64,000 nucleotides of DNA, from positions 21,822-85,821 of the forward strand of contig JAJTBI010000005.1 of assembly GCA_021286935.1 (NCBI GenBank), given 5' to 3'. This document shows positions 47,120 through 55,942 of this stretch, piece by piece. Each line of letters opens with the position of its first letter. The stretch's first letter is position 1. The position numbers and the translations under genes were made by a program. Source of the DNA: Geobacteraceae bacterium. Its GTDB lineage: Bacteria; Desulfobacterota; Desulfuromonadia; Geobacterales; Pseudopelobacteraceae. A model generated the notes under the pieces. The model searched no databases. It was not told the origin of the DNA and was given only the letters and a program-made list of their open reading frames with translations.

Positions 47120-48202
47120 ATGAACAGACTGAGCTTTGAGAAAGTTTTCTATCATACCAAGGCATTAAACAGCTTTCTGGACAGGGGTGACTGCTACCCG
47201 GTTCACATGATCGTCGGGCTTACCAATTGCTGCAACCATGCCTGCATCTGGTGCTATGGATATGATACCATCTCCGCCCATTACAATGACAACGATTTTG
47301 CTCCGCCGGCCATGATCATCAACACCGTCAAGGAGGCCGCCCAGCTCGGCCTGAAGGCCATAACCCTGGTCGGGACAGGTGAGCCGACACTGCATCCTGA
47401 TTTTGCAGCCATCACCAGGGAGATCAAGGCAGCCAGGGTCGATGTCGGCCTGTTCACAAATGGTTCTGTGCTGAATGAAGAAAAGATGCAGGCCGTTATA
47501 GATACGCACACCTTCATGCGCCTTTCCTGTTCCGCAGCTGATCAGGAAGAACATAATGCCATCCATCATGCCGGTCGTCCCGGCAACGATTTCAACCGCA
47601 TCGTTAGCAATGTTGCAACTCTGCTTGCAAAAAGGGGTGGCCGGCCCTTTCCCACTATTGGCGTACAGTTTTCAGTGAGCCATCACAACTGGCAATCTCT
47701 TGAGAAGGCCTGCCGGTTCTGGAAAATGATCGGGGTCGATTATTTCGCCTTAAAGCCTGTCTACAAGAATCCGGCTATTATGGCGCATGAAGAGAACGAG
47801 GTGCCTCTTGATCAGGTGCTGAAACTAATGGAGGAGACCAAACAACAGGAAGATGATTCCTTCAAGGTCTATGCGAAGTTATCGCAGTTTGACAGGGTCC
47901 TCAACAGCAAGGGGCCGCGGCGCGGTTACAGCAAATGCCACGGACAGGCCTTCACCACCTTTCTCGACCCGGACGGTAAGTTGTATGTGTGTGGCAACAT
48001 GCACGGGAAAGATGACTTCTGCATAGGCAACGTCATGGAGACCGGTTCGTTCCAGTCTGTCTGGGACGGGCAACGGCGCAGGGAGCTGCTGCAAAGGCTC
48101 GATGTCAGCAGCTGCCCGATCGGCTGTCGCATGGATCCGTTAAACCTGATAATCGCGGATCTGTTGTCACCTAATCCTCAGAACCATCCGAACTTCCTCT
48201 AA
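47120..48202 (+). CDS. Radical SAM/SPASM-type protein, paralogue of 38646
   Basis: 360 residues from ATG 47120, with GGAG upstream. Cluster motif C38-x3-C42-x2-C45 (CNHACIWC), GxGEP motif VGTGEPTLHPD, DVGLFTNG, and a C-terminal CP-x2-CR-MD-PLN segment. The C-terminal SPASM-like site includes KCHGQAFTTFLDPDGKLYVCGN. Together with the preceding B12 radical SAM gene it repeats the pairing seen at 38646/39738. Function unknown. Confidence 0.9.
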   Translation: MNRLSFEKVFYHTKALNSFLDRGDCYPVHMIVGLTNCCNHACIWCYGYDTISAHYNDNDFAPPAMIINTVKEAAQLGLKAITLVGTGEPTLHPDFAAITREIKAARVDVGLFTNGSVLNEEKMQAVIDTHTFMRLSCSAADQEEHNAIHHAGRPGNDFNRIVSNVATLLAKRGGRPFPTIGVQFSVSHHNWQSLEKACRFWKMIGVDYFALKPVYKNPAIMAHEENEVPLDQVLKLMEETKQQEDDSFKVYAKLSQFDRVLNSKGPRRGYSKCHGQAFTTFLDPDGKLYVCGNMHGKDDFCIGNVMETGSFQSVWDGQRRRELLQRLDVSSCPIGCRMDPLNLIIADLLSPNPQNHPNFL

Positions 48203-48209
48203 GAGAGAC

Positions 48210-49121
48210 ATGCGGACCGTCTATCTGGGGCATAATCCGGGCTATGCAGCTGTCTGCCATGAGGAGAGCGAACTGTTGGCCGTCTTTTGGCATGAGGGGA
48301 GTGGGAATCTAGCTGTGCGTACCGGACAGATGCTGGAGTACTGCAGGAAGTATGGGATTGTTACGGTAAGGCATAACCGGCTGGATGATGTTATCGACAG
48401 GATGATCGGCGCTTTATCACCAGATCTGATAGTGGTTGGCGAGTACCATAACTTGTTGAAAAAGAATATCATTAATATTCCACGCTACGGTGCGATAAAC
48501 ATGCATGGGGCGCCGTTGCCGCGATATCGCGGTGCGCATCCAATAAACTGGATGATCATCAACGGTGAAACAGAAGGTGCCGTGACATGTCACTATGTCT
48601 CTGATGGGCTGGACAGCGGGGATATCATCGGGCAGTATTTTTTCGACATCTCTGAAGCGGAGACCGCTTATGATGTCCGCCCCAAGATCGAGGAAACTGG
48701 GTGCAAGCTGCTGAGGGATGTGCTTCGGCGCTTCAGTTGTGAAGGTAGGCTGACCGGGACTCCGCAGGATGAGGCGCAGGCCTTGTACACCCCTCCGCGT
48801 AAACCCGAGGACGGGTTGATTGACTGGTATCAGTCGCCAAAGCGCATATATGATTTTGTCAGGGCGTTGACCCGCCCGTATCCCGGGGCATTCGCCATGT
48901 ATAAAGGACATAAGGTCCATATCTGGAAAGTCGCACAACCCGAAAGCAGCATGGTTTTCGATGAAAGTTCATCTAGGCCCGGTACAGTGCTTTCTGTAGA
49001 TCAGGGTGCGATTGTAGTGGCGGTCACCGGAGGCAGGATTACTGTTCTTGACTGGGAGAGCGAGACGGTAATCAGGGGAAATGATTGTTTTGAGGCTGTT
49101 ATGCCGCATTCCGGCAGTTAG
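48210..49121 (+). CDS. Sugar N-formyltransferase-like protein (Fmt/ArnA N-terminal family)
   Basis: 303 residues. The catalytic trio of formyltetrahydrofolate-dependent transferases is intact: N97, H99 and D135 (INMHGAPLPRYRGAHP; SDGLDSGDIIG), with the same spacing as N108/H110/D146 of Fmt. The substrate-side C-terminal half is Fmt-like (TRPYPGAFAMYKGHK). In a locus with DegT enzymes it probably formylates an amino sugar, as in Qui4NFo-type glycans; a tRNA role is unlikely in this context. Confidence 0.9.
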   Translation: MRTVYLGHNPGYAAVCHEESELLAVFWHEGSGNLAVRTGQMLEYCRKYGIVTVRHNRLDDVIDRMIGALSPDLIVVGEYHNLLKKNIINIPRYGAINMHGAPLPRYRGAHPINWMIINGETEGAVTCHYVSDGLDSGDIIGQYFFDISEAETAYDVRPKIEETGCKLLRDVLRRFSCEGRLTGTPQDEAQALYTPPRKPEDGLIDWYQSPKRIYDFVRALTRPYPGAFAMYKGHKVHIWKVAQPESSMVFDESSSRPGTVLSVDQGAIVVAVTGGRITVLDWESETVIRGNDCFEAVMPHSGS

Positions 49122-49164
49122 GCCGCGCATGCTATCTGATACATATAAATGGAGAACTGATTTC

Positions 49165-49821
49165 ATGCATCTGGATTTTTTCAGCAGGTTGCCGAAAACA
49201 ACAAGGGGAAACAGAGTTGACAAACGGCTGAAGCTGACAGTGGCCCAGGTCGAAACTCTCAAACAGTACGGCAAAGAGTATTTCGATGGCGAGACAGGAT
49301 ACGGTGGCTATTTCTATGACGGCAGATGGAAGCCGGTTGCAGAGGAGATGATTGAACATTATAAACTGACTGAAAGCTCCAGAGTGCTTGAGGTGGGGTG
49401 CGCCAAGGGCTATCTAATGTATGAATTTTACCGGCTCGGGATCACGAATGTTCATGGTTGCGACATCAGCGAATATGCTATTTCCAATGTTCCGAAAGAG
49501 ATAGCTGGCAACTTCAGGGTCATGGGTGCTGACAAACTGGATTATCCTGATTCTGCATTCGATCTTGTTATCAGTATCGACTGCATCAACAACCTTGATT
49601 CTGTCGGTGTGGACAGGGCCATACTGGAAATGATGCGCGTATCAAGGCGGGATGTATTCATGCGTGTCGGTTCTTACCGCACTGTAGAGGAATATGAAAA
49701 CATAAAGGGTTGGGGGGTTACAAGCTTGACTTTTGACAGCGAGGCACAGTGGCTCACTCGGTTCAAACGGCTGAACTACAGTGGGGATTACTATCTGAGA
49801 TTCATGGAGTTGCTTAAGTAG
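49165..49821 (+). CDS. Class I SAM-dependent methyltransferase
   Basis: 218 residues from ATG 49165, preceded by TGGAGAACTGATTTC; an in-frame start at 49081 lies inside the previous gene. The SAM loop RVLEVGCAKGYLMYEF is near residue 75, the acidic end of strand 2 in VHGCDISEYA, and the motif II region FDLVISIDCINNLDS. Acceptor unknown; O- or N-methylation of a sugar is inferred from the neighbours. Confidence 0.88.
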   Translation: MHLDFFSRLPKTTRGNRVDKRLKLTVAQVETLKQYGKEYFDGETGYGGYFYDGRWKPVAEEMIEHYKLTESSRVLEVGCAKGYLMYEFYRLGITNVHGCDISEYAISNVPKEIAGNFRVMGADKLDYPDSAFDLVISIDCINNLDSVGVDRAILEMMRVSRRDVFMRVGSYRTVEEYENIKGWGVTSLTFDSEAQWLTRFKRLNYSGDYYLRFMELLK

Positions 49822-49841
49822 TTTTATCCGGAAAGGGTTTT

Positions 49842-50960
49842 ATGGACAGATCGCAAAATGATATCAAGGTGCCGTTCGTAAATCTGAAGCTGCAGCATGC
49901 AGAACTGAAGCCGGAGATTATCAAGGCAGTGGAGCGTGTTCTGGATCATGGCCAGTACATACTTGGGCCGGAAAACATCCTTTTCGAGCAGCGCTTTGCC
50001 TCATATTGCGGTGTCGGCCAAGCCATCGGAGTTGATAACGGAACCAGCGCTCTGGTGCTGACGTTGCAAGCATTGGGCATAGGTCCAGGGGATGAGGTGA
50101 TAACGGCCCCAAATTCTTTCCTGGCTTCAGCCTCTTGTATCGCATTGTCCGGAGCCAAGCCGGTCTTTGCAGATGTCAACAGCCACTATACGATTGACCC
50201 CGCCCGGATCGAGAACGCCATAACCAGCAGAACCAAGGCCATTATCCCGGTTCACCTTACTGGCCGTCCGGCAGACATGGAGCCGATCATGAAGCTGGCC
50301 GGACAGAATGGGCTGCATGTGATCGAGGATTGCGCCCAGGCGGTTGGGGCGAGCTATCGCGGTAAAAAGGTTGGCAGTTTTGGAATGGCCGGTTGTTTCA
50401 GCCTTCATCCATTGAAGGTACTCAGCGCGATTGGAGATGGTGGCGTCATTACCACCAATGATCCCGGCCTGCATGAGCAGTTGTTGAAAGCACGCAACCA
50501 TGGGATGAAAAATCGTAACGAATGTGAATTTTGGAGTGGCAACCATAGACTGGATACACTGCAGGCCGCGATTTTGTTGGTCAAGATGGGGCGTCTCGAT
50601 CATTGGATCAAAGCTCGCCGTGAGATTGCATCGTTCTATCGTGAGCATCTGCGGGATGTTGTCAGGGTGCCGGATGAGTTACCGCATGAATTTGCAATAT
50701 ACCAGACCTTTGTCATTCAAGCCGACCGGCGTGACCAACTGCAGCATTTTCTCAAGGAACATTCCATCGACACAAAAGTGCATTATCCTCTGCCGCTGCA
50801 TTTGCAACCGGCTGCCAGCAAACTTGGTCTTTTACCAGGCAGTTTCCCGGTTGCGGAAGATCAGGCCCGGAACATCCTCAGTCTGCCCATGTATCCCGAA
50901 CTTACCAGAGAGCAGACTGAAAAGGTTGTTTCTGTAATAAGAGCATTTTACAAGAATTGA
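49842..50960 (+). CDS. DegT/DnrJ/EryC1/StrS aminotransferase (second of three)
   Basis: 372 residues. PLP Lys K192 in CFSLHPLKVLSAIGDGG, Asp in HVIEDCAQAVGASYRG, and the opening VPFVNLKLQHAELKPEI typical of sugar 3- or 4-aminotransferases. It resembles the third copy at 56931 over its whole length (LKLQ, EDCAQA, HYPLPLHLQPA versus HYPVPIHLQPA), so these two are paralogues. Ends close to the next gene, with its stop overlapping an alternative start. Confidence 0.94.
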   Translation: MDRSQNDIKVPFVNLKLQHAELKPEIIKAVERVLDHGQYILGPENILFEQRFASYCGVGQAIGVDNGTSALVLTLQALGIGPGDEVITAPNSFLASASCIALSGAKPVFADVNSHYTIDPARIENAITSRTKAIIPVHLTGRPADMEPIMKLAGQNGLHVIEDCAQAVGASYRGKKVGSFGMAGCFSLHPLKVLSAIGDGGVITTNDPGLHEQLLKARNHGMKNRNECEFWSGNHRLDTLQAAILLVKMGRLDHWIKARREIASFYREHLRDVVRVPDELPHEFAIYQTFVIQADRRDQLQHFLKEHSIDTKVHYPLPLHLQPAASKLGLLPGSFPVAEDQARNILSLPMYPELTREQTEKVVSVIRAFYKN

Positions 50961-50977
50961 TCAGGAATGGTGTTTTT

Positions 50978-52288
50978 ATGAAAGCGAGTTCAAACGAGTC
51001 TATGTGTTCTAGGGCAAGCCAGCTTATTGACAAAATCAAGCGTAACTATTTTCCAGGTTCCAGCTTTGTTGGGCCATATGAAAAAAAAGGGCTGGTGCAT
51101 AGTGTCTTTGAAGAACAGTGGCTATGGAAATATCGTTCTCTGATAAAAGGTACCGTCCTTGATATGTCTACCCCACGGTATTGGCATGATTATCTGTATG
51201 ATCTTCCGGATGTTTCCAGAATAATTATCAGCGACCTGTCGGACAAAATCATTACCAAGGGGGAGTATTCATCGCCGGTTGATATCGTTGGCGATTTTTG
51301 TGCCGTCCCGCCGCCACTCCCGGAGTACTCTGTAGACACGATTCTTTGCAGCAGTATTCTTGAGCATTGTGAAGACCCTTTTCAAATGATGAAGAATCTC
51401 GCTTCTATTGTCCGTCCGGGAGGGTTTGTGTTGGTTATGTGCCCATACGCCTATATTGATGGTCATATGGAGCGTGATTACTGGCGTTTTGGAAAAGATG
51501 CGTATGATTTGCTGGCAAAACTGGCAGGATTGGAGATTATCGAGACTGGTCAGTACGGCGATTTGGGCAAGTATTATCTTCAGGAGTTTGGATGGGATGC
51601 CTCTTCTGATGGGCAACATCGTGGCATACCCCAGTCAAACTGGATAATTTGTCGACGCCCTCCGGAAAAGGCAAAATTTCTCGAATTTCCCTTTGGTTCT
51701 GCGCTTAAATTATATGATGGGCTATTGCCTTCAGAGCACGAGTCGGAAGGCTGGAAAGGAATATCAAAAACCCCGGGAGATTACAGGCATATTTGTCATG
51801 ACATAACCAAGCCATTTCCTTTTGAAGACAATTCTGTAGAGGTATTTCAGTCGGAAGATGTCTTTGTGCAGATTCACTCCAGCTTACTTCTTAACATCAT
51901 TAATGAAATCCATCGTGTACTGAAACCATCCGGGCTGTTCCGGCTGATTGTCCCTGATTACGGTTGCGAACTTTTGAGGGAACGAGCTCTTAAAAATGAA
52001 TCTGGAGTAATTTGCAGCGACCCTTTTTTTCATTGTTCCGCAGATCACGGAGAACAGACATGGTTCCCAAGAATTGACACATTGTATGACTTGTTATCCC
52101 GAAGCCTGTTCAGCACGGAAGGAACGATGAAGTTTTTGCAGTACTGGAATATCGACAGGTCATCATTTGTGATGCATCCAATTGACCATTCAAAGGGTTT
52201 AACTATAAATGCAGCATGGTATACCGACAGCAGAAAACCATGGATGCAAGTGCCCATGTCAATAATTGTTGATTTAGAAAAGAGTTGA
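50978..52288 (+). CDS. Protein with two methyltransferase-like domains
   Basis: 436 residues from ATG 50978. The first domain (about 45-215) has a SAM-fold outline: VLDMSTPRYWHDY in place of the usual E/DxGxGxG loop, SSILEHCEDPFQMMKNL, and the DYWRFGKDAYDLLA motif shared with the 55273 protein. The second (about 245-410) has LFRLIVPDYGCELL after a HRVLKPSG motif. The first SAM loop lacks its glycines, so only one half, or neither, may be active. Exact role unknown. Confidence 0.78.
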   Translation: MKASSNESMCSRASQLIDKIKRNYFPGSSFVGPYEKKGLVHSVFEEQWLWKYRSLIKGTVLDMSTPRYWHDYLYDLPDVSRIIISDLSDKIITKGEYSSPVDIVGDFCAVPPPLPEYSVDTILCSSILEHCEDPFQMMKNLASIVRPGGFVLVMCPYAYIDGHMERDYWRFGKDAYDLLAKLAGLEIIETGQYGDLGKYYLQEFGWDASSDGQHRGIPQSNWIICRRPPEKAKFLEFPFGSALKLYDGLLPSEHESEGWKGISKTPGDYRHICHDITKPFPFEDNSVEVFQSEDVFVQIHSSLLLNIINEIHRVLKPSGLFRLIVPDYGCELLRERALKNESGVICSDPFFHCSADHGEQTWFPRIDTLYDLLSRSLFSTEGTMKFLQYWNIDRSSFVMHPIDHSKGLTINAAWYTDSRKPWMQVPMSIIVDLEKS

Positions 52289-52363
52289 AGTCGATTAGTC
52301 GTGGGCTTATGACTGTCAAAACAGGCGGTTGACAACATCCTGCGGCAGAGGAGGAACCATACG

Positions 52364-55261
52364 GTGAAAACCGATAGCAATCCAATAGTGGATCATGCTT
52401 TTTCTGCCAGCGGAAACGCTCTGGATCAAGCTGCTGTGTCCGAAAGCGCCGAGCATCTCTTACCGTTTAGCCCTCCGCCAACAATCTTTTCTGTCGAAAC
52501 TATGCTGGGATGTGACCTGAAGTGCCCGGAATGCGCTATTGGGGGAGGCATGATAACTCGTCCAAAGGGTTACATGACTTTTGAGCAGTTCAGAATTATT
52601 GCCGACAAAATCCGCCCCTATTGCCGCTACCTTTACCTGCACCTCTGGGGTGAGCCGATGCTTAACCCGGACATCATTCAGATCATCAGGTATGCGTCTC
52701 AGTTCACGGCCTGTAATATCAGCACCAATGGCATGTGCCTGACCCCGCAACTGGCGGAAGAGCTGATTCTATCCGGAGTGCGCGACATATTGTTTTCCAT
52801 AGACGGTATGACCCAGGAGACTTACCAGCAGTACCGGGTTGGCGGTGATGTAAACAAAGCCTTGATGAACCTGAAGATGTTGCAATACCTTAATCAGAAG
52901 CACGGAAACAGAGTAGTGATTTCCCCTCAGTTTGTGGTGTTCAGGCATAATCAGCATGAAATGAGGGCTTTCCGCAATTTCTGTGCACTGTTCGGGCTGG
53001 AGGCTTCATTCAAGGCCCCTTATATACGGGGCGGCCATTCAAATCTTTGCAATTCTGATTTTCCGGAATATGTCAGGAAGTCGTACCCGGATAAATCTTC
53101 TCGAGCAAAAGCCATGAGCGGCTGTCCGGACCCCAGGGATGTTATGACCATTCTTCTGGATGGCTCAGTGGTTGCCTGCTGTTATGATCACAATAACAGC
53201 AACTGTTTCGGTAACATTTTTCAGCAGGATGCCATGGACATCTGGAATTCAGGCCGGTTCATGGCATTCAGGCAGCAAGTTGCTATTGGCAATCCACCGA
53301 ATTTCTGCCTGGAAAGTTGTCTGTATTTCCCCGCCGCTAATATCGATACGAGCAGACAAGCAGAGCAGGAAAGCGCCCAAGGCAGACGGAAGTACAACGA
53401 ACAGTGCAGAGAACTAACCGCCAGTTCTGCAATTTGCACAGCAGTGCCCGTGTACACGAGGCCGCCTGATTCATGTAGCTGCCTTTTCATCAATACATAC
53501 TATGGCGGTTTTCTCACGGCACTTTATGGCAGAAATCCGCAGCTTGCAGGTGAGCCTTACGCAAAACAGAAAAATATCCTGCAGCTGGAGTGCTTCGGTG
53601 ATAGTGACTTTTATTCATACTGGTTGTCAAAGGCGGGTATCCCTGCTGATGATATTATTGCCAATTGTGCTCTACTTCAGACCGCCTGGGCTATTGAGCA
53701 ATGCAGTTCTTTAACTGGTGAGGACCTGCTGATCGAACAAATCCGCCAGTTGAATCCGTCGGTTGTATATGTGCAGGACATGAACAATACCAGCCGTGAG
53801 TTCCTACAGAAAATCAGGCCTTTTGTCCGCCTGATCGTCGGACAGATCGCCACGCCGATCGTGCAGCAGATACCATTTGACTGTTACGATCTTCTGTTTA
53901 GCTCGTTTCCTCACTATATTGAACGCTTCCGCTCCGTTGGCCTGACGGCCTATTATCAGCCGTTGGCCTTTGACCCCCGCGTGCTGGAACGGGTTGCTAT
54001 GCCCGCATACGCTCAGCGGCCAGTTGCCTGTTCTTTCGTCGGCGGCATATCCGCGTTACATGTGGAAAGCTACCGCCTTCTTGAGGTATTGGCAGAGAAA
54101 ACGGTGACGCAATTCTGGGGGTATGGTGCCGATACGCTTCCTGCCGGGTCAATGATAATCCCACGGCATCGAGGTGAAGCTTGGGGGCGGGATATGTTCA
54201 GCATTTTGGGTAATTCCCGGATTACCATAAACCGCCATGGCGAGGTGGCCGAAAACTATGCCAACAACATGCGTCTGTTCGAGGCAACCGGTTGCGGTGC
54301 GCTACTGATAACCGATTACAAGGATAATCTTGGTGAGCTGTTTGAAATCGGCAAGGAGGTGGTGGCCTACCGTTCACCCGAGGAGTGTGCGGCGCTGGTG
54401 AACTATTATCTGGCGCATCCCGAAGCGGCGGAAGCCATTGCCATGGCCGGGCAAGCCAGAACTCTGAAAGACCACACCTATGGCAGGCGCATGGAGCAGA
54501 CGGCTGAACTACTCTCCCGTCATCTCCGTTATCAGGGGGAGACTGAGCGACTTCCTTTTGTTGATACGGACAAGGTCAGCTATGGTCATACCCAGATTGT
54601 TCCCCAGGAGATCACCGATTCCATGTTGTCGGCATGGAGGAACAGCGAGATCCCTGCCAAGCAGAGACGGCTGGTACAGCATAGTCTCGATGAGATGTAC
54701 CATGGCCGTACATCGCTTGTATTCAAAGTGCTGGCCGATTTGCTGGCTCCTGTTGTTGCCGGGGCTGATTCAGTGCTGGAGCTGGGATGCGCAAGCGGTT
54801 ATTATTACGAAATACTGGAATACCTGCTTAATAGACGGATAATATACACCGGAGTTGATTATTCTGAAGCAATGATCGATATGGCTCGTGAATATTATCC
54901 GAAGGCAACATTCTTTGCTGCCGATGGAGCCAACCTGTTTTTTGCCGACCGTCATTTCGATGTTGTGATTTCTTCAGGTATTCTGCTGCATGTGCCCAAT
55001 TGGCGACAGCATGTTTTTGAAGCGGTTAGAGTGGCAAAAATGTATGTTATCGCCTCCAGAACGCCTGTCTGCAGAAAAAACCAGACTCGGCATATGAAGA
55101 AATTTGCCTATGGTGTTGAAACGGTGGAGTTGATCTTCAACGAAGGAGAGTTTGTACGGGAATTCCAGCTGAACGGTATGGAATTGATCAATGCCATTCA
55201 GTACCAGGCTGATCCGGTTGCGGATGAATACGAGGCTAGCTATCTTTTTAGAAGGGCATAG
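52364..55261 (+). CDS. Radical SAM - glycosyltransferase - methyltransferase fusion
   Basis: 965 residues from GTG 52364 with GAGGAGG upstream. Three modules in order. Residues about 40-325: radical SAM with C50-x3-C54-x2-C57 (CDLKCPEC) and a SPASM-like Cys end (CCYDHNNSNCFG; CLESCLYFP). About 365-725: a CgeB-type GT-B glycosyltransferase (DLLFSSFPHYIERF; NRHGEVAENYANNMRLFEATGCG in short, the donor-site region near 625-650). About 760-960: class I methyltransferase with VLELGCASGYYYEIL. All three motifs are intact, so this is one enzyme with three activities, or a fused scaffold. I know of no described protein with this order. Confidence 0.85.
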   Translation: MKTDSNPIVDHAFSASGNALDQAAVSESAEHLLPFSPPPTIFSVETMLGCDLKCPECAIGGGMITRPKGYMTFEQFRIIADKIRPYCRYLYLHLWGEPMLNPDIIQIIRYASQFTACNISTNGMCLTPQLAEELILSGVRDILFSIDGMTQETYQQYRVGGDVNKALMNLKMLQYLNQKHGNRVVISPQFVVFRHNQHEMRAFRNFCALFGLEASFKAPYIRGGHSNLCNSDFPEYVRKSYPDKSSRAKAMSGCPDPRDVMTILLDGSVVACCYDHNNSNCFGNIFQQDAMDIWNSGRFMAFRQQVAIGNPPNFCLESCLYFPAANIDTSRQAEQESAQGRRKYNEQCRELTASSAICTAVPVYTRPPDSCSCLFINTYYGGFLTALYGRNPQLAGEPYAKQKNILQLECFGDSDFYSYWLSKAGIPADDIIANCALLQTAWAIEQCSSLTGEDLLIEQIRQLNPSVVYVQDMNNTSREFLQKIRPFVRLIVGQIATPIVQQIPFDCYDLLFSSFPHYIERFRSVGLTAYYQPLAFDPRVLERVAMPAYAQRPVACSFVGGISALHVESYRLLEVLAEKTVTQFWGYGADTLPAGSMIIPRHRGEAWGRDMFSILGNSRITINRHGEVAENYANNMRLFEATGCGALLITDYKDNLGELFEIGKEVVAYRSPEECAALVNYYLAHPEAAEAIAMAGQARTLKDHTYGRRMEQTAELLSRHLRYQGETERLPFVDTDKVSYGHTQIVPQEITDSMLSAWRNSEIPAKQRRLVQHSLDEMYHGRTSLVFKVLADLLAPVVAGADSVLELGCASGYYYEILEYLLNRRIIYTGVDYSEAMIDMAREYYPKATFFAADGANLFFADRHFDVVISSGILLHVPNWRQHVFEAVRVAKMYVIASRTPVCRKNQTRHMKKFAYGVETVELIFNEGEFVREFQLNGMELINAIQYQADPVADEYEASYLFRRA

Positions 55262-55272
55262 AGCGAGGTGCC

Positions 55273-55941
55273 ATGTTTTGGGATGATATCAGGCTTGTTA
55301 CGGAGCAGATTGAAAAATACGGTATAAGGCAGCCTTTTGTAGACTTGGGTGGCATGGAGCAGCCTTGTATTGCGGATTACGACCTTACCATCGCAACCGG
55401 TGACCAGCAGGCTCGCTATGTCTCCTTGAGGCAGCGCCCCTTTGACCACATTGACCCTGCCTATCTGGTGTTGAATCCGGACAAGGGGGATCCCTCCATC
55501 GAAGATTTGCCCTATTATTACCAGAATGCCTTCGGAACTGCCGTATGTCTGAATGTAATTGAACATGTGCAGAACCCGTTCCGGGTATTTGCCGCCATGT
55601 ATCAGATCATGAAACATGACAGCCTGTTGATCGTAGAGACGGTTTTTTCCTTTCCCTATCACCCATCACCCATCGATTACTGGCGCTATACCCCGGATTG
55701 CCTCCGGTACCTCGCAGAACAGGCCGGCTTCCTGGTTCTGGAGTGCGACTGGCGCATGACCATACTGGCGGACCATGGCATTCGATCTACAGCCCCCGGA
55801 TCTAATGAGCCGCAGGAAGTACGCTCGGTATACGCAACTCTTTCCAAAGGTAATTTCAGGCCGTTACCGGCATCAAAATATCAGCTGCCTGACCGCTACA
55901 GCAATAACCAGGCGGCCAACAGGCTGTTACAAAGGGGGTAG
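55273..55941 (+). CDS. SAM-dependent methyltransferase-like protein
   Basis: 222 residues. The usual first loop is replaced by VDLGGMEQPC; LNVIEHVQNPFRVFAAM marks motif II/III of type 11 methyltransferases, and DYWRYTPDCLRYLAEQAG is a motif shared with the domain at 50978. It starts 11 bp after the fusion gene. It could be an O-methyltransferase with a divergent SAM site. Two bases separate its stop from the epimerase start. Confidence 0.8.
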   Translation: MFWDDIRLVTEQIEKYGIRQPFVDLGGMEQPCIADYDLTIATGDQQARYVSLRQRPFDHIDPAYLVLNPDKGDPSIEDLPYYYQNAFGTAVCLNVIEHVQNPFRVFAAMYQIMKHDSLLIVETVFSFPYHPSPIDYWRYTPDCLRYLAEQAGFLVLECDWRMTILADHGIRSTAPGSNEPQEVRSVYATLSKGNFRPLPASKYQLPDRYSNNQAANRLLQRG

Positions 55942-55942
55942 T

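Noticed and set aside
48210..49121. Methionyl-tRNA formyltransferase (fmt)
   Set aside because: The catalytic core matches the family, but the neighbours are sugar enzymes and no def/rsmB gene is near.
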